From contig WGBJ01000253.1 of NCBI GenBank assembly GCA_015494385.1, forward strand, positions 1-5,067: a DNA stretch of 5,067 nt, in the 5' to 3' direction. Position 1 is the first letter of the stretch, and the number at the start of each line of letters is the position of its first letter. The stretch comes from Marinosulfonomonas sp. Its GTDB lineage: Bacteria; Pseudomonadota; Alphaproteobacteria; Rhodobacterales; Rhodobacteraceae. The position numbers were made by a program, and so were the translations under genes. The notes under the pieces were generated by a model. The model saw only the letters and a program-made list of their open reading frames with translations, was not told where the DNA came from and did not search any database. This document shows positions 1 to 5,067 of the stretch, piece after piece.

Positions 1-25
1 GCTCGGAGATGTGTATAAGAGACAG
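1..25 (+). other. Residual Nextera transposon adapter (sequencing artefact)
   Basis: Bases 7-25 read AGATGTGTATAAGAGACAG, the 19-bp Tn5 mosaic end used in Illumina Nextera libraries, and bases 1-6 (GCTCGG) are the adjoining part of the read-2 adapter. The whole stretch matches the last 25 bases of that adapter as I remember it. It sits exactly at the window edge and breaks an otherwise open reading frame, so it is untrimmed library sequence and not a natural mobile element. Genomic sequence starts at 26. Confidence 0.96.
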
Positions 26-302
26 TATGACACACCATACCGCCCCCGGAGACACCAAAATAGATTTCCAAATGGCGGCGGTTGTTCCACGCAATGGTGG
101 CGCAGCGGTCACCTTTGGATATGCCGAGTTTGCCCAGTGCCGACGCAAGGCGGCGCGAGGTGGCCTCGATTGTCCCCCAGTTCATCCGCTCAATTTCACC
201 GGTGCTGTCAACCGAAATGATTTCGGTTTTCCCGTGGTAACGCCCGGCATGTTGAATTAGCGAGCTGATTGTGAGTGGCATTTGCATCATTTTTCCGAGC
301 AT
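26..302 (-). CDS. AMP-binding acyl-CoA synthetase, N-terminal fragment
   Basis: This is the start of an ATP-dependent acyl-CoA ligase of the ANL superfamily, which activates a carboxylic acid to its acyl-adenylate and then to the CoA thioester. The fragment starts MLGKMMQMPLTISSLIQHAG, and residues 70-92 contain AWNNRRHLEIYFGVSGGG and end VCH. I recall this N-terminus from Rhodobacterales long-/medium-chain fatty acid-CoA ligases and from the DmdB-type 3-methylmercaptopropionate-CoA ligase. The ATG at 302-300 is supported by a GGGAGGG ribosome site at 309-315, six bases upstream; other in-frame ATGs (residues 5, 6, 8) lack such a site. Only 92 codons of an expected roughly 540 are present: the frame runs into the adapter at base 25, so the P-loop and catalytic motifs are missing and the substrate cannot be assigned. 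The gene lies downstream of the regulator on the same strand, 229 bp away. Confidence 0.88.
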
Positions 303-377
303 AGGTTTCCCTCCCAGGACATTCTTGGAATTCCGCACGGCCTTGAACCGCAACGGTATATCAATAATAACCATCAC

Positions 378-410
378 CCTTGGACCCGAGTATACCCCTA
401 TAATCCAAGG
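378..410. repeat. Inverted repeat in the acyl-CoA synthetase upstream region
   Basis: CCTTGGA at 378-384 and its exact reverse complement TCCAAGG at 404-410 are separated by 19 bases. Between them, on the minus strand, lies TATACT (394-389), a reasonable -10 hexamer for the acyl-CoA synthetase gene, although I see no good -35 at 16-18 bp. A repressor bound to such a dyad would cover the promoter, but 7-bp arms can occur by chance. The remainder of the 229-bp gap (303-531) is visibly AT-richer than the flanking genes and shows no RNA gene, no convincing terminator and no further coding region. Confidence 0.35.
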
Positions 411-531
411 CTTTGGCCGTTTCCCAGTGTAGTCGTATAGAACGAATTTAGCTGTGGCAATATCGCGCCCCACAGATCAGTGAACCCTGCCATATGTGAT
501 GACTGCGAATATTAGCTGCGATGAAACCGCG

Positions 532-1146
532 TTAAACCGCCAACAATTTACTGAACAATGTTTCCAGATATTGTTCGGCAGCGGGGAAGGGATCACCGCC
601 TTCGTCGCCCAGAACGGCCCGCACCTGCACGTCGAAATCGGCGTAATGCTGGGTCAGGGACCAGATCGAAAACAACAGATGATAAGGGTGGGATGGCGCA
701 ATTTTACCCGCATCCATCCAGCCCTGAATCACCGCGGCCTTCTCGTCGGTTAATTCCTTCAATTCACCCTTGATCGCATCCATAATACGCGGCGCACCTT
801 GCAGGATTTCATTGGCGAACAGTCGGCTTTCACGCGGAAAATTCCGGCTCATCTCCAGCTTGCGGCGCACATAGGCCAGGATTTCGTCGCGCGGTTCGCC
901 ATTCGGGTCCAGATCGCGCAGCGGGTCCAGCCATGTGTCCATCAGGCAGGACAGCAATTCCACATGGATCGCTTCCTTGGAGGGGAAGTAGTACAGCAGG
1001 TTCGGCTTGGACAAACCGGCCGCCTTGGCGATCTGGTCCAAAGTCGACCCGCGAAAGCCGAATTGCGAAAAAACATCCAGCGCCGCATCGAGAATCGTTG
1101 TGCGGTTTTTCTTCTGTATTCGTGTGCGCGTCTGTGGCTCGGCCAT
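532..1146 (-). CDS. rutR: TetR-family transcriptional regulator, RutR-like
   Basis: This is a 204-residue one-component repressor, close to the about 212 residues of E. coli RutR. An N-terminal TetR DNA-binding domain (about residues 13-60) has its helix-turn-helix near 34-53, with LSKPNLLYYFPSKEAI matching the conserved end of that domain. The C-terminal ligand domain carries stretches I recall from RutR (YcdC family): LDVFSQFGF at 23-31, ELTDEKAAVIQGW at 131-143 and TQHYADFDVQV at 165-175. In E. coli, RutR binds a TTGACCA-NN-TGGTCAA dyad and is released by uracil. A near-perfect copy of that dyad lies in front of the divergent pyrimidine-degradation operon here, which independently supports the assignment. 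The ATG at 1146 has an AGGGG site at 1157-1153, six bases away. It presumably represses the divergent operon and may autoregulate; I found no second dyad on its own side. A RutR-like paralogue sensing another ligand is the main alternative. Confidence 0.87.
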   Translation of the reverse strand: MAEPQTRTRIQKKNRTTILDAALDVFSQFGFRGSTLDQIAKAAGLSKPNLLYYFPSKEAIHVELLSCLMDTWLDPLRDLDPNGEPRDEILAYVRRKLEMSRNFPRESRLFANEILQGAPRIMDAIKGELKELTDEKAAVIQGWMDAGKIAPSHPYHLLFSIWSLTQHYADFDVQVRAVLGDEGGDPFPAAEQYLETLFSKLLAV

Positions 1147-1289
1147 TTACTGCCCCTAATTCCAGCGAATTCCTGTCCGTTTGACTGCCTAGTTTACCGA
1201 CCACAAGCCAAACTGCCACAAAAATTCCACTGATACGCGATTTTTCTTCGTTCGAGTGCAAATGAACGCTAAACTTGGTGACGAATTCC

Positions 1290-1317
1290 TTGACTGAAAA
1301 CGCGGCTCTGCTAGCGT
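1290..1317 (+). promoter_or_regulatory. Putative sigma70-type promoter of the pyrimidine-degradation operon
   Basis: TTGACT at 1290-1295 is a good -35 element. Sixteen bases later TAGCGT (1312-1317) is a weak -10, of the degenerate kind seen in alphaproteobacterial promoters. Initiation would fall around 1323-1325, inside the regulator dyad, which suits repression by blocking RNA polymerase. The transcript would carry a leader of about 60 bases before the ATG at 1384. A second TTGACT at 1181-1186 has no matching -10 that I can see. Confidence 0.55.
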
Positions 1318-1321
1318 GCTT

Positions 1322-1337
1322 CTGACCAATTGGTCAA
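1322..1337. promoter_or_regulatory. RutR operator
   Basis: The sequence CTGACCAATTGGTCAA contains a perfect 14-bp palindrome (1323-1336) and matches the E. coli RutR consensus TTGACCA-NN-TGGTCAA at 13 of 14 specified positions; only the first T is C. It lies between a RutR-like gene and the operon of pyrimidine catabolic enzymes, overlapping the predicted transcription start of the latter. Site, regulator and target function agree, so repression relieved by uracil (or a related ligand) is the simplest reading. Confidence 0.85.
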
Positions 1338-1383
1338 AACAATCTGCGCTAACTGCCGCCACCACATAACAGGATTGCTTGTC

Positions 1384-2712
1384 ATGGCTTATGATACACC
1401 CAAGGTTCCCAATGATTTGTCCGCCTTCTGGATGCCGTTCACGGCCAATCGCCAGTTCAAGAAAAACCCGCGTATGTTCGTTTCGGCGGACGGGATGTAT
1501 TACAAAACTGCCGATGGGCGCGATGTGCTGGATGGCACCGCCGGTCTGTGGTGTGTAAATGCGGGCCATAACCGCCCGCTGATCACCGAGGCAATCCAGA
1601 AACAGGCGGCTGAACTGGATTATGCACCGGCGTTCCAGATGGGCCACCCCAAGGCGTTTGAATTGGCCACGGCCATCCGCGATATGGCGCCGGATCCGTT
1701 TGAACATGTGTTCTTTACCAACTCGGGGTCTGAATCCGTTGAGACCGCGCTGAAAATCGCGCTGGCCTATCACCGCGTGCGCGGCGAAGGCACCCGCACC
1801 CGTCTGATTGGCCGCGAGCGGGGCTATCACGGGGTCAACTTTGGCGGCATCTCGGTCGGTGGCATTGTGAATAACCGCAAATTCTTTGGCTCGTTGCTGA
1901 CGGGTGTGGACCACCTGCCGCACACGCATTTGCCCGACCAGAATTCCTTTGTGCGCGGACAACCCGAACATGGCGCCTATCTGGCCGAGGATCTGGAACG
2001 TATCGTTGCCCTGCATGGTGGCGAAAACATCGCGGCGGTGATTGTCGAGCCGATGGCGGGCTCCACCGGCGTGCTGATGCCGCCCAAGGGATACCTTGAA
2101 AAACTGCGCGAGATTTGCACAAAACACGGCATCCTGCTGATCTTTGATGAAGTGATCACTGGGTTCGGCCGTCTTGGCAGCAATTTTGCAGCCGACCATT
2201 TCGGCGTGATGCCCGATCTGATCACCACCGCCAAGGGCTTGACCAACGGCGTGATCCCGATGGGCGCGGTGCTGGCCACCAGCGCCATCCATGATGCGTT
2301 TATGTCGGGCCCCGAGGAAGCAATCGAACTGTTCCACGGCTACACCTATTCCGGCAACCCGATTGCCTCGGCCGCCGGTCTGGCTACGCTGCGCACCTAC
2401 CGCGAGGACGGGTTGTTTGAAAACGCGGCCGATCTGGCCGGCTATTGGGAAGACGCGCTGCATTCGCTCAAGGGCCTGCCGCATGTGATCGACATCCGCA
2501 ACATGGGGCTGATCGGCGCGATTGAACTGGAGGGCATCGAAGGTGCCCCGACCAAACGTGCATTCAACGCCTTCCTGCAAGCCTATGACAAAGGCCTGCT
2601 GATCCGCACCACGGGCGACATCATCGCGCTGTCCCCGCCGCTGATGATCAACAAGGCGCAAATCGACGAACTGTTCGGCATACTGGCCGATGTTCTGAAA
2701 AATCTGGATTAA
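1384..2712 (+). CDS. Omega-amino acid (beta-alanine):pyruvate aminotransferase
   Basis: A PLP-dependent class III aminotransferase of 442 residues, close to the roughly 440-450 usual for the family. In this context it most likely moves the amino group of beta-alanine to pyruvate, giving malonate semialdehyde and alanine in the cytoplasm. The N-terminal FWMPFTANRQFKKNPRM (15-31) is typical of omega-amino acid:pyruvate transaminases. NSGSES (113-118) is the phosphate-binding turn, FDEVITGFGR (254-263) holds the cofactor-ring aspartate D255, and TAKGLTNG contains the Schiff-base lysine K284. YTYSGNP (320-326) supplies the phosphate-contacting threonine of the partner subunit, and R408 in LLIRTTGD is the probable substrate-carboxylate arginine. 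The ATG at 1384 has AGGA at 1371-1374, nine bases upstream; an in-frame TTG at 1330 lies within the operator and is unlikely. It is the first gene of the operon, 13 nt before the hydrolase. Other omega-amino acids or amines remain possible substrates. Confidence 0.9.
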   Translation: MAYDTPKVPNDLSAFWMPFTANRQFKKNPRMFVSADGMYYKTADGRDVLDGTAGLWCVNAGHNRPLITEAIQKQAAELDYAPAFQMGHPKAFELATAIRDMAPDPFEHVFFTNSGSESVETALKIALAYHRVRGEGTRTRLIGRERGYHGVNFGGISVGGIVNNRKFFGSLLTGVDHLPHTHLPDQNSFVRGQPEHGAYLAEDLERIVALHGGENIAAVIVEPMAGSTGVLMPPKGYLEKLREICTKHGILLIFDEVITGFGRLGSNFAADHFGVMPDLITTAKGLTNGVIPMGAVLATSAIHDAFMSGPEEAIELFHGYTYSGNPIASAAGLATLRTYREDGLFENAADLAGYWEDALHSLKGLPHVIDIRNMGLIGAIELEGIEGAPTKRAFNAFLQAYDKGLLIRTTGDIIALSPPLMINKAQIDELFGILADVLKNLD

Positions 2713-2725
2713 GGGAGTTAAGACA

Positions 2726-3976
2726 ATGGCCGCACCTGCTGCAAACATGAAAATCAACGGCGACCGCCTGTGGGATAGCCTGATGGAGATGGCTAAAATC
2801 GGACCCGGCGTGGCCGGTGGCAACAACCGCCAGACTCTGACGGATGCTGACGGCGAGGGCCGCAAACTGTTCCAGAAATGGTGCGAGGAAGCGGGCTGCA
2901 CCATGGGTGTCGACAGCATGGGCAACATGTTTGCGCGGCGCGAAGGCACGGATCCCGATGCGCTGCCGGTTTACGTTGGCAGCCACCTTGATACCCAGCC
3001 GACCGGCGGGAAATATGACGGGGTGCTGGGGGTGCTGGCCGGTCTGGAACTGGTGCGCAGCCTGAACGACATGAACGTCAAAACCAAACACCCGATCGTC
3101 ATCACCAACTGGACCAACGAGGAAGGCACGCGCTTTGCCCCCGCGATGCTGTCCTCCGGCGTATTTGCCGGTGTGCTGGAAGAGGACTGGGCCAAAGACC
3201 GCGTTGATGCCGAAGGCAAGCGGTTCGGGGATGAATTGAAGCGGATCGGCTGGGAAGGTGACGAACCCGTCGGCGCCCGCAAAATGCACGCGATGTTTGA
3301 GTATCACATCGAGCAGGGGCCAATTCTGGAAGCCGAAGACAAACTGATCGGCGTTGTCACCCACGGGCAGGGGTTGTCATGGACCCAGGTCACGGTGACG
3401 GGCAAGGAAAGCCACACTGGCTCCACCCCGATGCCGATGCGTAAAAACGCCGGTCTGGGCATGGCGAAAATGCTGCAACTGGTGGACGAAATTGCATGGT
3501 CGCACGCGCCCGATGCTGTGGGCGCTGCGGGGCATATCGACGTGTTCCCCAACTCGCGCAACGTGATTCCGGGCAAGGTGGTGTTCACGGTTGATTTCAG
3601 ATCACCCGATCTGGACACGATCACCGACATGGAAAACCGTTTTGCCGAAGGCGCGAAAAAGATCGCCGAGGAAATGGGGCTGGGTGTGGAACTGGAAAAG
3701 GTCGGCGGCTTTGATCCGGTGAAATTCGATGAAAACTGTGTGGCTGCTGTGCGCAACGCGGCCGAGCGTCTGGGCTATTCCCATCGTGACATCATTTCCG
3801 GCGCGGGGCATGACGCCTGCTGGATCAACAAGGTGGCTCCGACAGCGATGATCATGTGCCCATGTGTGGACGGTCTGAGCCATAACGAGGCCGAGGAGAT
3901 TTCCAAGGAATGGGCCACAGCGGGCGCGGATGTCTTGATGCACGCGGTTGTGGAGACGGCGGAGATTGTGGAGTGA
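2726..3976 (+). CDS. M20-family Zn-dependent amidohydrolase, probable beta-ureidopropionase
   Basis: A 416-residue metal-dependent amidohydrolase of the N-carbamoyl amino acid hydrolase/allantoate amidohydrolase group (M20 fold). The probable reaction is N-carbamoyl-beta-alanine to beta-alanine, CO2 and ammonia, inferred from the neighbouring aminotransferase and dihydropyrimidinase. The binuclear metal site is intact: H87 in GSHLDTQPTGGKYDG, bridging D98, the E132/E133 pair in NEEGTRF (general base and ligand), H194 in YHIEQGP and H386 in GLSHNEAE. SGAGHDA (358-364) is also characteristic. The catalytic domain is split around a dimerisation/lid domain of about residues 215-330. GGGAG at 2713-2717 precedes the ATG by eight bases, and the gap after the aminotransferase stop is 13 nt. 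The stop overlaps the next start (GTGA). Sequence alone does not exclude an N-carbamoyl-L-amino acid hydrolase, since the family is easily mis-assigned. Confidence 0.9.
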   Translation: MAAPAANMKINGDRLWDSLMEMAKIGPGVAGGNNRQTLTDADGEGRKLFQKWCEEAGCTMGVDSMGNMFARREGTDPDALPVYVGSHLDTQPTGGKYDGVLGVLAGLELVRSLNDMNVKTKHPIVITNWTNEEGTRFAPAMLSSGVFAGVLEEDWAKDRVDAEGKRFGDELKRIGWEGDEPVGARKMHAMFEYHIEQGPILEAEDKLIGVVTHGQGLSWTQVTVTGKESHTGSTPMPMRKNAGLGMAKMLQLVDEIAWSHAPDAVGAAGHIDVFPNSRNVIPGKVVFTVDFRSPDLDTITDMENRFAEGAKKIAEEMGLGVELEKVGGFDPVKFDENCVAAVRNAAERLGYSHRDIISGAGHDACWINKVAPTAMIMCPCVDGLSHNEAEEISKEWATAGADVLMHAVVETAEIVE

Positions 3977-4161
3977 ATATTGGAAAAGGAATCGTAATAG
4001 CAGGGGCGCTAATCGCTTTGTCGATTGTTGCAACAAATCGCTATGAGGTTATTGCGACCAGAAGTAATCTTGCGATTAAGCTTAATAAGCTTACGGGAAC
4101 TTTGGTCTATTGCCAAGCAATCCCCAGTTCCAGAGGGTCGGTGAGTATTCAATGCAATTAA
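3973..4161 (+). CDS. Small single-pass membrane or secreted protein, unknown function
   Basis: A 62-residue open frame starting at a GTG that overlaps the hydrolase stop in a 4-base GTGA junction, a usual sign of translational coupling; GGAG at 3961-3964 is eight bases upstream. The N-terminus (MNIGKG, then a hydrophobic run GIVIAGALIALSIVA) is a signal anchor or signal peptide. The rest, with RYEVIA, KLNKLTGTLVYC and two cysteines (about C48 and C61), resembles small envelope proteins with a xxLTGxxxxC pattern, a resemblance I recall without a name. I assign no function. The stretch is AT-richer than its neighbours and uses less GC-biased third positions, which may mean recent acquisition or weak selection. 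The strand, the junction and the 13-nt spacing to the next gene argue that it is real. Confidence 0.62.
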   Translation: MNIGKGIVIAGALIALSIVATNRYEVIATRSNLAIKLNKLTGTLVYCQAIPSSRGSVSIQCN

Positions 4162-4163
4162 GC

Positions 4164-4170
4164 GAGAAGG
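4164..4170 (+). promoter_or_regulatory. Ribosome binding site that fixes a CTG start
   Basis: GAGAAGG lies in the 13 bases between the small protein's stop and the CTG at 4175, four bases before that codon. No ATG, GTG or TTG in the glycosidase frame lies between the upstream in-frame stop (4142-4144) and the TTG at 4265, and that TTG has no purine-rich site near it. The placement therefore supports CTG as the initiation codon. Confidence 0.6.
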
Positions 4171-4174
4171 TAAC

Positions 4175-4936
4175 CTGAAACACATCCCCCTCATAACCGC
4201 GCTCCTCCTTGGCGCCCTTCCGGCCCTCGCCGCCCCAACGCCGGGGTCGGATTGGGATTGGCAGTTGTCCGAATCCGTTGCCCCGCCAGACGGGGTGCGG
4301 GTGTTTGATGCGGACCCTGACAATGTGACCAAGGAACAGATCGCCGCGCTGAATGCCGACGGGGTTTATACCATCTGTTACGTCAGCGTCGGCACGCTGG
4401 AAAACTGGCGCGATGATGTCGATCATTTTCCGCCCACCATTGTTGGCAACCGTTACGAGGATTGGCCGGATGAAAACTTCCTCGATATCCGTGACCGCAG
4501 CCATCTGCCCGCGCTGATGGCCGAACGGTTTTCCCGTTGCAAGATGATGGGATTTGATGCGGTCGAGCCGGACAATATGGATGTATATGACAATGACACA
4601 GGCTTCCCTCTGACCCGCGAGGATGGCTTGCGTTATATCAAACTTCTGGCCACCACCGCCCATATGCTGGGCCTTGAAATCGGCCAGAAAAATGCACCCG
4701 ACCTGACCGATGATCTGGTGCGCACAATGGATTTCGCAATCACCGAAAGCTGTTATCAGGACGACTGGTGCACAGAGGTTCTGCCCTATGTCCGATACGG
4801 CAAACCGGTGTTTGACGCAGAATATACCGACCGCGAAATAGACTTTGAAAACGCGTGCAGACGGGCGCGAAAATCGCTGATATCCGTGATCCTGAAGGAT
4901 CGTGATCTGGGTCCGGCGCGCCAGAGTTGCCGATAA
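4175..4936 (+). CDS. Secreted GH114-like glycosidase (endo-alpha-1,4-polygalactosaminidase family), CTG start
   Basis: Read from the CTG at 4175 this is a 253-residue exported TIM-barrel protein of the GH114 family, whose characterised members cut alpha-1,4-linked galactosamine polymers. Residues 1-20 (MKHIPLITALLLGALPALAA) form a clear signal peptide with likely cleavage near 19-20. Family motifs follow in order: DWDWQLSE (26-33), CYVSVGTLENWRDD (68-81), WPDENFLDIRDR (97-108), FDAVEPDNMD (127-136) with the probable catalytic aspartate, GQKN (170-173) and TESC (190-193), whose E191 is the probable second acid and where EQC is more usual. Cysteines at 193 and 199 may pair in the periplasm. Starting at the TTG at 4265 would remove both the signal peptide and the WxWQL motif, so the shorter model is unlikely. 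The gene is 18 nt before the dihydropyrimidinase. A sugar-polymer hydrolase has no obvious place in pyrimidine breakdown, and substrate specificity is unproven. Confidence 0.83.
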   Translation: MKHIPLITALLLGALPALAAPTPGSDWDWQLSESVAPPDGVRVFDADPDNVTKEQIAALNADGVYTICYVSVGTLENWRDDVDHFPPTIVGNRYEDWPDENFLDIRDRSHLPALMAERFSRCKMMGFDAVEPDNMDVYDNDTGFPLTREDGLRYIKLLATTAHMLGLEIGQKNAPDLTDDLVRTMDFAITESCYQDDWCTEVLPYVRYGKPVFDAEYTDREIDFENACRRARKSLISVILKDRDLGPARQSCR

Positions 4937-4954
4937 AGAAAAGGGAGAAACAAG

Positions 4955-5067
4955 ATGAGCAAGGTAATCAAGGGCGGCACCGTTGTCACCGCCGATCTGA
5001 CCTATAAGGCAGATGTGAAAATCGAGGGTGGCAAGATTGTCGAAATCGGCCCCGACCTGAAAGGGGA
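4955..5067 (+). CDS. hydA: Dihydropyrimidinase (D-hydantoinase), N-terminal fragment
   Basis: The first 37 codons of a cyclic-amide amidohydrolase that opens 5,6-dihydrouracil to N-carbamoyl-beta-alanine (step 2 of reductive pyrimidine catabolism). The N-terminus MSKVIKGGTVVTADLTYKAD followed by VKIEGGKIVEIG is the small beta-sandwich start typical of dihydropyrimidinases and hydantoinases. GGGAG at 4943-4947 lies seven bases before the ATG. The gene leaves the window open, with perhaps over 90% of an expected 480 or so residues unseen, including all metal ligands. The link to the M20 hydrolase and the aminotransferase strongly favours dihydropyrimidinase over allantoinase or dihydroorotase, which share the fold. 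Confidence 0.88.
   Translation, partial: MSKVIKGGTVVTADLTYKADVKIEGGKIVEIGPDLKG

Noticed and set aside
7..25. Tn5 mosaic end as evidence for a natural transposon
   Set aside because: It is joined to the GCTCGG part of the Nextera read-2 adapter and lies exactly at the contig edge, so library origin is far more likely.
9..260. Plus-strand frames beginning in the first bases (83 and 69 codons)
   Set aside because: They start inside adapter sequence and run antisense to the acyl-CoA synthetase fragment.
524..540. Direct repeat AAACCGC-GTT-AAACCGC at the 3' end of the regulator gene
   Set aside because: Two 7-bp copies with a 10-bp period, no symmetry and no stem with a T-run; neither a terminator nor a convincing binding site.
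1181..1209. Possible second RutR site near TTGACT...GACCAC on the regulator side
   Set aside because: The half-sites are imperfect, wrongly spaced and not arranged as a dyad.
1330..1383. An 18-codon N-terminal extension of the aminotransferase from TTG at 1330
   Set aside because: The TTG lies within the operator and about at the transcription start, the added residues do not look like the family, and the ATG at 1384 has its own ribosome site.
1189..2949. A 586-codon open frame on the minus strand opposite the aminotransferase gene
   Set aside because: It is antisense to a gene with every catalytic motif intact, its protein has low-complexity, arginine- and glutamine-rich composition with no recognisable domain, and it spans an operator and a promoter. 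GC-rich third positions of the real gene suppress stops on the other strand.
2648..3364. A 238-codon minus-strand frame opposite the M20 hydrolase
   Set aside because: Antisense shadow of a well-supported enzyme gene; no ribosome site or domain.
4265..4936. TTG-start version of the GH114-like gene
   Set aside because: It lacks a ribosome site and cuts off both the signal peptide and the conserved WxWQL motif encoded in the same frame just upstream.

Overview
The window looks like a contig end from an alphaproteobacterium of the Rhodobacterales (Roseobacter-type). Support comes from the proteins: a RutR-type TetR regulator, an acyl-CoA synthetase N-terminus that I recall as typical of marine roseobacters, and a tightly packed pyrimidine-degradation cluster, all with moderately high GC and GC-rich third codon positions. 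The taxon is inferred from remembered protein similarity, not from a search.

Left part, minus strand. Bases 1-25 are not genomic: they match the 3' part of the Illumina Nextera read-2 transposon adapter. They interrupt a minus-strand acyl-CoA synthetase gene (26-302), of which only the first 92 residues remain. A 229-bp gap follows, with a weak operator-like inverted repeat and no gene. Next comes a complete minus-strand TetR-family regulator of the RutR type (532-1146).

Right part, plus strand. A 237-bp divergent intergenic region holds a sigma70-like promoter and a near-perfect RutR operator, a dyad centred on AATT at 1322-1337. An operon then runs to the window end: omega-amino acid (beta-alanine):pyruvate aminotransferase (1384-2712), M20-family amidohydrolase of the beta-ureidopropionase type (2726-3976), a 62-residue small membrane-anchored or secreted protein (3973-4161), a secreted GH114-like glycosidase (4175-4936) and the first 37 codons of dihydropyrimidinase (4955-5067). 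Gene spacings are 13 nt, a 4-nt overlap, 13 nt and 18 nt, so co-transcription is likely.

How the genes fit: dihydropyrimidinase opens dihydrouracil to N-carbamoyl-beta-alanine, the M20 enzyme releases beta-alanine, CO2 and ammonia, and the aminotransferase makes malonate semialdehyde. These are steps 2 to 4 of reductive pyrimidine catabolism; the dihydropyrimidine dehydrogenase of step 1 is not in the window. The regulator next door and the operator at the transcription start suggest a uracil-responsive repressor controlling the operon. The two genes that do not fit the pathway are the small protein and the GH114-like enzyme. The latter has no ATG, GTG or TTG start that would preserve its signal peptide and conserved N-terminal motif, and it appears to start at CTG.
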